Below are positions 43,191 to 50,853 of a DNA stretch of 64,000 bases, in pieces. Under the pieces are notes generated by a model. The model did not search any database and had not been told where the DNA came from. It worked only from the letters and a program-made list of their open reading frames with translations. The DNA comes from Candidatus Obscuribacter sp. Lineage in GTDB: Bacteria; Cyanobacteriota; Vampirovibrionia; Obscuribacterales; Obscuribacteraceae. The stretch covers positions 310,001 to 374,000 of the forward strand of contig JADKDV010000003.1 of NCBI GenBank assembly GCA_016718315.1, written 5' to 3'. Position 1 is the stretch's first letter. Each line of letters begins with the position of its first letter. The position numbers and the translations under genes were made by a program.

Positions 43191-44588
43191 TTATTTTACT
43201 CTCGGCTGTTCGCCGTCGGGAGCTGGTGCATGCACTGTGGGCTGGAAGCCATTGAATTGACGCCACAGCTCGAACCACACAGGGACATCGTTTAATAGTA
43301 CCCAGCCTGTAGTCTGAGCGCCTGGACGAAGAATTTTAGGTGAGGGCCAGGGCTCTTCTTTTTTGCTCTTTATTGCTGCAAAGTCTGGTACGACGATGAT
43401 GCGGTAGTAGTGTTTGCCATCATCAACGGCATCAATGACCGCCACGCGACCAGCAAATGTACCGACAGCAACTGAGGGCCAGCCGACAAATTGCAGCGAT
43501 GGCCAGCCGGAGATGGCAAGTCTTACAGGACTGCCGATGGTGACAAGTGGCGCATCGTAGTCGCGGATTAATATCGCCGCAGCTCTGTCCATCGTATCTG
43601 GCACGATAGTAGCCAGAGTAGAGCCAGCTGATACAGTCTCGCCGCTACCGACCCGGTTGAGCCGTACCACCCTGCCGCCGCAAGGAGCCTTTATTGAGCG
43701 TTGAGCGATACGTCCGGTCATGTTTTGCAGGTCGATATCGAGTTTGTTGATCTCACCATCAGTGGTGGCAATGAGCTGATGTACATCGGCCAGAGCGGCA
43801 TGGATAGAATTGATGTGAGCTTTGGTATCGGCTGCTAGTTTGGCTAAATCAAATCCGGCTATACCGGTGTCGCGGCTAACCACATCATAGGCCGCCCGTG
43901 CTCTTTGTAGCTCAGTTTTGGCTCTGGTATTTTCGAGCAGGGCTACCTGCTGGTCTCTTTGTGAGCGCAGTCCTTTATCGTAAAGTACACTGACACGGTC
44001 CAGTTGCCACTGTGTGGTTTTGATGTTTTGTTCTGCTACTTCTACGCTTTGACGAGCGGCAAACAATCTGTCTTTAGCCTGGCCGATGCGCTCCTTAGCG
44101 GCTGGTACAGCAGCTCCTCTGGCTTCGCCTAGATTATCTATCTGATGTGATAACGAGCTGGCTTTGTCACGCAGTGCCTCACGTTTAGCGATGAGCGCCT
44201 GTCTTTGCTTTTGCATTGTCTCTAGCTGAGTTTTGTCTAGATAGCGGGGATCGATATCCTGTAGCTCAGCAAGCGGCTGTCCCGCTGTTACTTGCTCACC
44301 GTCGCGCACATACCATTTGATCAAACGACCTGATATCTGGGCCTCGATAGTTTGCGGTCTGTCCTTTGGACTAAAGACAACTATCTCTCCATGACCTGCT
44401 ACTGACTGTCGCCATGGCACAAAAGCAAAAAAGCAAACAGCGACTACCCAGAGGATAAAGAGCAGCACACCAAACAAGCGGGGACCGTAGCCAGTGCGCA
44501 CCAATTGGAGCGATTCAAGCTGGTAGCTATCGTCTGGCTTGGGAGTTAGTTCCCTAGCTGTTAAAGCTTGATTGTTAGAGCTGTTCAT
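43191..44588 (-). CDS. HlyD-family membrane fusion protein
   Basis: 465 residues. One membrane helix at about 34-56 (LFGVLLFILWVVAVCFFAFV), then a lipoyl-like half (RLIKWYVRDGEQVTAGQPLA), a long coiled-coil region (about 115-290, MQKQRQALIAKREALRDKAS) and the second lipoyl half (IKAPCGGRVVRLNRVGSGET). It joins the ABC pump to the TolC channel. The ABC stop is 14 bp ahead of its ATG. The C-terminus has a Trp- and Pro-rich extra part (about 410-465) not usual in HlyD. Confidence 0.88.
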   Translation of the reverse strand: MNSSNNQALTARELTPKPDDSYQLESLQLVRTGYGPRLFGVLLFILWVVAVCFFAFVPWRQSVAGHGEIVVFSPKDRPQTIEAQISGRLIKWYVRDGEQVTAGQPLAELQDIDPRYLDKTQLETMQKQRQALIAKREALRDKASSLSHQIDNLGEARGAAVPAAKERIGQAKDRLFAARQSVEVAEQNIKTTQWQLDRVSVLYDKGLRSQRDQQVALLENTRAKTELQRARAAYDVVSRDTGIAGFDLAKLAADTKAHINSIHAALADVHQLIATTDGEINKLDIDLQNMTGRIAQRSIKAPCGGRVVRLNRVGSGETVSAGSTLATIVPDTMDRAAAILIRDYDAPLVTIGSPVRLAISGWPSLQFVGWPSVAVGTFAGRVAVIDAVDDGKHYYRIIVVPDFAAIKSKKEEPWPSPKILRPGAQTTGWVLLNDVPVWFELWRQFNGFQPTVHAPAPDGEQPRVK

Positions 44589-44602
44589 TTTTAATTTTAC
44601 TC

Positions 44603-46495
44603 TTACTTCTCATTGTCACTCCTCGACTTTGTGCTGTGTTTATCGAGGATGCGTAATATTGGCACCAGCTGCGGGAATAGTTGCTCCAGTTTGCCGCCTA
44701 CTTTGCTTATCATCTCTCTGGATGGACCAGACTCGACGATTTTGCCTTCTTCTAGTAAAAATATTTTTTGAGAGCGTAGGATGCTATCGGCGTCATGGGA
44801 AATATCAATAATTGTCCAGGGCACTTCTTTAGAGTAGATGCGGTCCATAATGTCTACCTTGGCGCTTTCTTCGATGGCAGTAAAAGCTTCGTCCAGGATA
44901 AGCAGTTGCGGGCGTTTGGCGATACAACGGGCTAGCAGTATCTTTTGGATTTGACCGCGCGATAGATTGCGACCGCCGCTAAATATTTCGGTTTGCAGCC
45001 CATTGGGTAGAGACCGGGACTCATGAGTAAACTGCACCATATCTAGTGCCCAGAGTACGTCGTCATAGCTTATGTCTGGCCGTCTCAGGCTGACATTGTC
45101 GAGGATAGTACCAGGTAAAATTTCATTGGCATCGCTCATCAATGCTACGTTTTGGCGCAGGCTGACGAGATCCGCGTCTCTTACATCAATACCGTTGATT
45201 TGTACCAGTCCGCTGCCTGGCTCAAGCAGTCCTGAGAGTATTTCGGCGATTGTGGTCTTGCCTGAGCCATTAGGACCAAAGAGACTAATTTGTTCGCCTG
45301 CTGCCACGCTCATATCAACACCGCGCAGCACGTCCTCACCACCTGCAAAGGCAAAGTGCAGTCCCCTGATATCGATGCGCGCGCCCCGTTCGTTTTTGCC
45401 GATGCTCTCGCCGCCTTCTTTGTCCAGGGGCAGGTCTTCGACATAGCCGATTTTGCCCAGTGCTGACAAAAGCTCGTAGACGTTTTGCATGTTGCGCACC
45501 AGTCTCTCAAGGGCGGGCATCATGATATTGACTATCAAGAGCGAAGCAACTAGTTGACCCATGGTGAGCTGCCGATTAATCACCAGCCAGCCGCCAAAGC
45601 CAAGCACGCTGGCGCTTGCTAAAGACTGGAAGAAAAAGAGGGCAGTGGATTGACGGAAGAGTACTTTAAAATGTGTCTGTCGCAGTTTGACGTAATCAAC
45701 CAGGAGGCGGTCGGCCTGATTGATGATAAAGGGTGGTATGCCATTACTTTTGATACCACTTTTGCAACGGGCGATTTCTTCCAACCACTGGGCAATGCGA
45801 AATCTCTGTGTGGTTTCATTGCTGCGAGTTTTGTAGCCGCCAAAGCCAAGGACAAAGACTTCTAGCAAAAAGAAAACTATTACAGCGGCATCAAAGAGTA
45901 ATAACCAGGGACTGTAGATAGCTAAGAGAGTAAGACCAATCAGTACCTGGAGAATAGCTGCTGGTGCGTCTAGAAGCAGTGTAAACCAGCCCGACTGTAC
46001 TGTGATTGTGTCAAAAAAACGATTGACCAGCTCCGGCAAATATTCTTTAGCCATGGCCGAGTGTTTAATGCGTGGCAGGCGGTAAGCCAGTCTTAGCGCC
46101 ACTCTTGCAAAAGTGCGCTGGCGAATGCGCTCCACTATCCATAGTGTAATGAGGCGCAAGAGCGCCACAAAAGTAAGTCCAGCCAGTAGCGTCCCGGCAA
46201 TTACCGAGAGTGGCTGGAGATAAACTCCTGCCGCTATTGTGTTGACCACAATCTGGGTGGCCAGTGGCAGCGAGAGCGCAAATAAGCCGCTAAAAAAGGT
46301 ATAGACAAGAATTAAGAGCAGGTCGGTCCTGTCCTCGAAAATCATCTGTCCGAGCCGTTTGTAGGGTGAAGTCGGTGACGCAGGGCGTTCTTGCGTGCCC
46401 GGCGGATATAGTAATGCGACCAGTGCTTTTACACGCACAAAATATCCTCGTGGCAATGCAAATGCCCAGACAGTATGCAGTACGTGATGATACAA
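44603..46495 (-). CDS. ABC transporter of type I secretion type (fused permease and ATPase)
   Basis: 630 residues. Five or six membrane helices lie at about 55-340, with an ATPase at about 375-610. Walker A is GPNGSGKTT near residue 408; the signature is LSRGQ, with Arg for the usual Gly; Walker B is LLILDEAF; the H-loop is ISHD. No N-terminal C39 peptidase or C39-like domain is present, which fits exporters of unprocessed proteins or small compounds. It is followed by HlyD and TolC genes. The substrate is unknown; no RTX-like gene is in the window. Confidence 0.88.
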   Translation of the reverse strand: MYHHVLHTVWAFALPRGYFVRVKALVALLYPPGTQERPASPTSPYKRLGQMIFEDRTDLLLILVYTFFSGLFALSLPLATQIVVNTIAAGVYLQPLSVIAGTLLAGLTFVALLRLITLWIVERIRQRTFARVALRLAYRLPRIKHSAMAKEYLPELVNRFFDTITVQSGWFTLLLDAPAAILQVLIGLTLLAIYSPWLLLFDAAVIVFFLLEVFVLGFGGYKTRSNETTQRFRIAQWLEEIARCKSGIKSNGIPPFIINQADRLLVDYVKLRQTHFKVLFRQSTALFFFQSLASASVLGFGGWLVINRQLTMGQLVASLLIVNIMMPALERLVRNMQNVYELLSALGKIGYVEDLPLDKEGGESIGKNERGARIDIRGLHFAFAGGEDVLRGVDMSVAAGEQISLFGPNGSGKTTIAEILSGLLEPGSGLVQINGIDVRDADLVSLRQNVALMSDANEILPGTILDNVSLRRPDISYDDVLWALDMVQFTHESRSLPNGLQTEIFSGGRNLSRGQIQKILLARCIAKRPQLLILDEAFTAIEESAKVDIMDRIYSKEVPWTIIDISHDADSILRSQKIFLLEEGKIVESGPSREMISKVGGKLEQLFPQLVPILRILDKHSTKSRSDNEK

Positions 46496-46551
46496 CAGTC
46501 AAATAGCTAAAATCGTGGTCACAGCGGGCATAAAAAAGACCTTACCAAGTC

Positions 46552-47094
46552 TCAATCACCTGACAAGCTGTCTTTGAGTATGCTATCGGTCGTATATGGC
46601 GTGTCATGCAGGATTCTATCTACACCAGGCAAAGTTTGTTCTTCAAATTTTTCTACTGTGCGACGGCTTGTAGCCATTCTGTTGGGGCTGGCAAGCTCTC
46701 GTCTGTACTGTTGGGAGAGCACTGAGCGGATATTGGTGTTGGCTTTGATTTCTTCTACGTTTAGCTGTGAGATGCCCTTCTTTATGGCTTCATCAGCGCT
46801 TGATAGTGATTCTAAAATGAGCGGACTGAGTGTGCGCTCAGCTAGACCCACACCAGATGATGGACCAGTACCCGATAGACCAAAGCCGCCTGAGGTGTTG
46901 GAGAGACCAAACTGCGGACCATTGGGATAGAGGTTATTGGGGCTGAGTGTCTCGATGCTCATACCACGCGGCCAGATTACCGGTGGGCTGCTATTAGGCA
47001 CACCAAAAGATGTGCCTGTTTCCTGGCAGTAGCAAGGTCCTGCGCCAGCTAACGTGGCAATGACAATGAGAGTAGGGAACGAAATTAATTTCAC
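46552..47094 (-). CDS. Secreted protein of unknown function
   Basis: 180 residues with a signal peptide (FPTLIVIATLAGAGPCYC, where the Cys could be a lipobox but the fit is weak). A Gly/Ser/Pro-rich middle (GGFGLSGTGPSSGVGLAERT) is followed by a helical C-terminus (SSADEAIKKGISQLNVEEIK). It lies 56 bp upstream of the ABC gene on the same strand, so it may be co-transcribed. A Sec signal makes it unlikely to be the secretion substrate. Family not recognised. Confidence 0.6.
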   Translation of the reverse strand: MKLISFPTLIVIATLAGAGPCYCQETGTSFGVPNSSPPVIWPRGMSIETLSPNNLYPNGPQFGLSNTSGGFGLSGTGPSSGVGLAERTLSPLILESLSSADEAIKKGISQLNVEEIKANTNIRSVLSQQYRRELASPNRMATSRRTVEKFEEQTLPGVDRILHDTPYTTDSILKDSLSGD

Positions 47095-47185
47095 GAGTTG
47101 CCAATAGAAATGGTTACTTATTGCCTTGTACTAGCATAGGGCAAATGATTCAATTGGGCAGCAAATTGTCAGGCGTTAGTTAGAC

Positions 47186-47527
47186 TTAGTTGTTTTTGCT
47201 CTCTGCCATACGAGGTGCAAGCAGCGGTGTGGTGCTGGCAAAGCTCAGGCTCTCGTCTGCTAAATTGGTCGCAAACCACTGTGTCAGTTGATCAAAAGGC
47301 GCTTTGAGCTTTAGCTCAGTAATATCTGGCACAGGTAGTGCTAGCGTAATGGCTTCTGCGTCTTCGAAGTGGTCGGCAAAGTTGACTATAAAGCTTTTGA
47401 GCAGGTTCTCGTCTTCGAGATGGTTCCATGGCAGCTCAAGCGCTCTTTGCTCGCAGTCGCCATGCTCGCTATAAAAATAGACGTGCTTTTTGGGGGTTAT
47501 GACTAACCAACCTTCTACAACAGCCAT
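47186..47527 (-). CDS. Small protein of unknown function
   Basis: 113 residues, acidic, no signal peptide. It begins with MAVVEGWLVITPKKHVYFYS and contains a Trp- and Asp/Glu-rich middle (LELPWNHLEDENLLKSFIVN). I recognise no family. It is co-directional with its neighbours but separated by about 90-110 bp on both sides. The frame, start and codon use look genuine. Confidence 0.5.
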   Translation of the reverse strand: MAVVEGWLVITPKKHVYFYSEHGDCEQRALELPWNHLEDENLLKSFIVNFADHFEDAEAITLALPVPDITELKLKAPFDQLTQWFATNLADESLSFASTTPLLAPRMAESKNN

Positions 47528-47636
47528 GTGTTTCCTCGTGGATACCTTTGCTGCTTGTACGATGGCAGCTTCTATCTATAATCTTGAGACAAATCTAAGC
47601 GTAGTTGTATCAAGAAACTATCAAGATTTGCATTAA

Positions 47637-48326
47637 TCAGAAGTTTTTACTGGCAAAACGATAACCAATTCTCGTTTCGGTCTGAATAAAAGTCGGTCTG
47701 GTTGGGTCGGTTTCAATTTTGTTGCGCAAATTGGCGATGTGCACTCTGAGCGAATGATGGTCCTCTGCATACTCGGGTCCCCAGACTTTTGTAAGCAACT
47801 GTCTGTGCGTTAAAACACGGTTGGGGTTGTTGATTAAAAGTGATAGCAGTTCATACTCTTTAGGGGTCAAATGGACTAGCTCACCGTTTTTGTGGACCAA
47901 TCTTTTGTCGAGATCCACTTCTAAATCACCTTCGCAAAAGAGCGGAGCGCCAAGGGTTTTTTCGGGTTGTTTAGTCCGTCTGATGATGGCGCGCATCCGC
48001 GCCAAAAGCTCTCCTACGCCAAATGGTTTACTCAAATAATCATCAGCGCCACAGTCCAGTGCTTTGATTTTGTCTTCTTCGCGGTCGCGTACCGAGAGTA
48101 CTACAATTGGCACCGAACTCCATGCCCGCACTTGCTTACAGACTTCAAAGCCGTCCATGCCTGGCATAGCCAGATCGAGCACGACCAGCTCTGGTACTTC
48201 CAGAGCCATTTTATCGAGACCTTCTTCGCCTGTGGCAGCCAGCTGTACTGCATAGCCATTGCGCTCAAGACCAATCTTGAGTGCTCGTCTAATCTGGGGC
48301 TCGTCGTCAATTACCAGTACTTTCAT
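47637..48326 (-). CDS. kdpE: OmpR-family response regulator, KdpE-like
   Basis: 229 residues, full length. Receiver domain: VLVIDDEPQIRRALKIGL (acidic pair), VVLDLAMPGMDGFEVCKQ with the phospho-acceptor Asp near residue 52, and LSKPFGVGEL with the conserved Lys. The winged-helix domain ends in RIGYRF. Its start lies inside the kinase gene (20-bp overlap). The pair matches KdpDE by sequence; no kdpFABC potassium pump genes are in the window, so targets may be elsewhere or different. Confidence 0.85.
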   Translation of the reverse strand: MKVLVIDDEPQIRRALKIGLERNGYAVQLAATGEEGLDKMALEVPELVVLDLAMPGMDGFEVCKQVRAWSSVPIVVLSVRDREEDKIKALDCGADDYLSKPFGVGELLARMRAIIRRTKQPEKTLGAPLFCEGDLEVDLDKRLVHKNGELVHLTPKEYELLSLLINNPNRVLTHRQLLTKVWGPEYAEDHHSLRVHIANLRNKIETDPTRPTFIQTETRIGYRFASKNF

Positions 48327-49476
48327 TGATTGCTCCCGGGCTGACTTGAAGATCTGGATTTCTAGAGGGTATCACGACCTTGACTGTGGTGCCACCGCCC
48401 TCCCTGGGAGAGGCTTCAATTTTGCCATGATGGGCTTCGACAAGGGCTTTGCAAATTGATAGTCCAATACCAACACCTGGTATGGATGATTCGGTTAAGG
48501 CTTTAGCCCTAAAAAACAAATCAAATATGTGATTACTGTCGTCTTCACTGATACCCTTGCCCCGGTCCATTACTTGCATTATCAGTTCGCTATCGGATGT
48601 TTTGACCTTGATTTCGACTGTGCTTTCGGGCGGAGAATATTTAAGTGCGTTTTCGACCAGGTTTTTTAAGACTTGCTCGATTTGTACAGGATCGACAAAG
48701 ACTTCGACAACTGGCTCCTCTAGCTGGATTGTCACTCTGGCATTATCTGCTTCGCTAAAGCCACTAAGTGTTGAGCCTATGATTTCTTCGATGGCAGCGC
48801 TCTCCAGTATTGGTCTCCAGGCACCAGCCTCCAGTTTGGACATGTCGAGGATATTGCCTACCATACGATTGAGGCGGTCTGCTTCTTGTTCGATGCCCTG
48901 TAAAAGTGACTTCAACTCTGCGTTTTCAAATGGTCGCAAAGTTGACGACTCTTCTTGCAGGACTGAGACAGCGGCTTTTATGCCAGTTAGAGGACTTCTA
49001 AAGTCGTGGCTGACCATAGACAAAAGCGCTGTTTTGAGCCGGTCAGCTTGAGCTAAGGCTTCTACCTGGGCTTGCTTTTTTATCAATACTTCGCGAGCAA
49101 GTGCTAAATTTTCGGCGCGCAAATGCATACGACGTGCTTCAAGCTCGCTGGCTTTGAGCCTTGCCGTCAAATGTCCGGTTATTGTCGATACCAATAAAAA
49201 CATAGTAAGTGTGAGCCACTCACTTGGTGACTGCACAGTAAAAGTGTGTCTGGGCTCAATAAAAAACCAGTTGAGACAAAGAAATGAAAGCACCGCTGAA
49301 AAAATAGCGCAGGCGCGTCCAGCATAGATGCTCAACGAAAAGACAAGCAATAAATAGAGCAGCGAAATATTGGCAAAGCCCTTATCTAAATGCAGTGCCT
49401 GGATAAAACAGGTTAGCAAAATGGTCAATATTATGCCCAGTGCAAATTTTGCTGGACTGGCTCGTAGCTGTGGCAT
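48307..49476 (-). CDS. Sensor histidine kinase, short KdpD-like (DUF4118)
   Basis: 389 residues. Four membrane helices (about 10-105) form a DUF4118 region with LNWFFIEPRHTFTVQSPSEW, as in KdpD. The cytoplasmic N-terminal KdpD and universal-stress domains, which bring KdpD to about 900 residues, are absent. The kinase core has MVSHDFRSPLTGIKAAV (H-box), LVENALKYSP (N-box), DRGKGIS and GVGIGLSICKALVEAHHGK. It overlaps kdpE and follows hemL by 18 bp. Signal unknown. Confidence 0.88.
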   Translation of the reverse strand: MPQLRASPAKFALGIILTILLTCFIQALHLDKGFANISLLYLLLVFSLSIYAGRACAIFSAVLSFLCLNWFFIEPRHTFTVQSPSEWLTLTMFLLVSTITGHLTARLKASELEARRMHLRAENLALAREVLIKKQAQVEALAQADRLKTALLSMVSHDFRSPLTGIKAAVSVLQEESSTLRPFENAELKSLLQGIEQEADRLNRMVGNILDMSKLEAGAWRPILESAAIEEIIGSTLSGFSEADNARVTIQLEEPVVEVFVDPVQIEQVLKNLVENALKYSPPESTVEIKVKTSDSELIMQVMDRGKGISEDDSNHIFDLFFRAKALTESSIPGVGIGLSICKALVEAHHGKIEASPREGGGTTVKVVIPSRNPDLQVSPGAINESTGN

Positions 49477-49494
49477 GGTAGACCTGTTATTTAC

Positions 49495-50853
49495 TTAGGC
49501 AAAGGCAAATTTAAAGGCGTTTTGCATCTTGTCCACGGTGCTGGCAATGTCATCAGGACTGTGCGCCACAGATATTAGCGCAGCATCAAATGCCGATGGC
49601 GGCATATAAACTCCATTGTCCAGTAAATGGTGGAAAAATTTGGCATAAGCGGCAGCATCGATTGACTTTGAGTGCTCAAAGTTTTTGACCGGTGTCTTGC
49701 TAAAGACAATGCCAAACATTGAGCCTTCTCGGGCTAACTGTACCGGGTAGCTGTGTTTGTCAATTACTGCTTTTAGCCCACTAAAGAGTGCTGCGGCCCG
49801 CTCTTCCATGATGTTATAGAGCTGGGGGTCAGCCAGTGCTTTGAGTGTCTGGATGCCACCAGTCATGGTGACCGGGTTGCCACTAAAAGTGCCAGCTTGA
49901 TAGACATCGCCTTCGGGCATCAGTTTGCTCATGATTTGGCGAGGTCCGCCATAAGCACCAATTGGCATGCCGCCACCGAGAGCTTTGCCATAACAGGTCA
50001 GATCTGGCTTGATATTGTAGAGCGCTTGTGCGCCGCCATAGGCTACTCTAAAGCCTGTAATTACTTCATCAAATATCAGCAGTGCTTGATTTTGGCTGGC
50101 TATCTCTCTCAGTCCAGCCAAAAATCCAGGCTCGGCTTTGACCAGTCCCATAGAGCCGCAGACTGGCTCTACCAGTATGGCGGCTATTTGTCCTTTGTGC
50201 TCTCCAAAGAGCGCCTCGACACTACTGAGACTGTTGTACTTGGCCAGCAAAGTGTTATCACGGGCTGCTGCCAGTAGTCCGCTCGATGAAGAATGTCCTG
50301 TGGAAGCGAGCACTGAGTCTGAATGACCATGGTAGCCGCCGCCAAACATCAAGATCTTATCTCTACCAGTAAAGCCGCGTGCCAGTCGGACTGCGCTCAT
50401 GACTGCTTCGGTGCCCGAATTGACGAAGCGCAAAGACTCAATAGTTGGCACTATCTTGGCAATCTGAGCAGCAAGCTCTAACTCCAGTATGTGCGGCGCG
50501 CCAAATACGGCACCACGGGAGATGATGGCACTGAGTGCCTTTGTTGTCTCAACAGGGGCGTGACCCAGGATAGCCGGACCCCATGCACCCAGATAGTCTA
50601 TGTATTCGTTGCCGTCTAAATCTGTCAGTTTAGAGCCACTGGCCGAGTCAAAAAATATGGCTTCGCCCCCCACTTCGTGGAAGGCTCTAAATGGACTGTC
50701 AACGCCACCGGGAATCAATTCCTTGATCTTTTGACCGGCAGAGATTGATTGCTTGTAGCGCTCCAGACGAGCTGCAGGTGGTAGCGCTCCTGGTGGCAGG
50801 ATGGCGTGCTCAATGGGAGTGCTTGAGGTCTCTCGACCGAGCTTAGCTGTCAT
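49495..50853 (-). CDS. hemL: Glutamate-1-semialdehyde 2,1-aminomutase
   Basis: 452 residues with a short N-terminal extension. PLP enzyme that turns glutamate-1-semialdehyde into 5-aminolevulinate, the C5 route to haem and other tetrapyrroles. The PLP Lys is Lys290 in YGKALGGGMPIGAYGG. Also seen are IPGGVDSPFRAF, FVNSGTEAVMSAVRLARG, FDEVITGFR and GTFSGNPVTM. Its ATG directly follows the stop of the large secreted protein (TAAATG) and precedes the KdpD-like kinase gene, an unusual operon mix. Confidence 0.95.
   Translation of the reverse strand: MTAKLGRETSSTPIEHAILPPGALPPAARLERYKQSISAGQKIKELIPGGVDSPFRAFHEVGGEAIFFDSASGSKLTDLDGNEYIDYLGAWGPAILGHAPVETTKALSAIISRGAVFGAPHILELELAAQIAKIVPTIESLRFVNSGTEAVMSAVRLARGFTGRDKILMFGGGYHGHSDSVLASTGHSSSSGLLAAARDNTLLAKYNSLSSVEALFGEHKGQIAAILVEPVCGSMGLVKAEPGFLAGLREIASQNQALLIFDEVITGFRVAYGGAQALYNIKPDLTCYGKALGGGMPIGAYGGPRQIMSKLMPEGDVYQAGTFSGNPVTMTGGIQTLKALADPQLYNIMEERAAALFSGLKAVIDKHSYPVQLAREGSMFGIVFSKTPVKNFEHSKSIDAAAYAKFFHHLLDNGVYMPPSAFDAALISVAHSPDDIASTVDKMQNAFKFAFA

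Noticed and set aside
46552..47094. Small secreted protein as type I secretion substrate
   Set aside because: It has an N-terminal Sec signal, whereas type I substrates use C-terminal or double-Gly leader signals.
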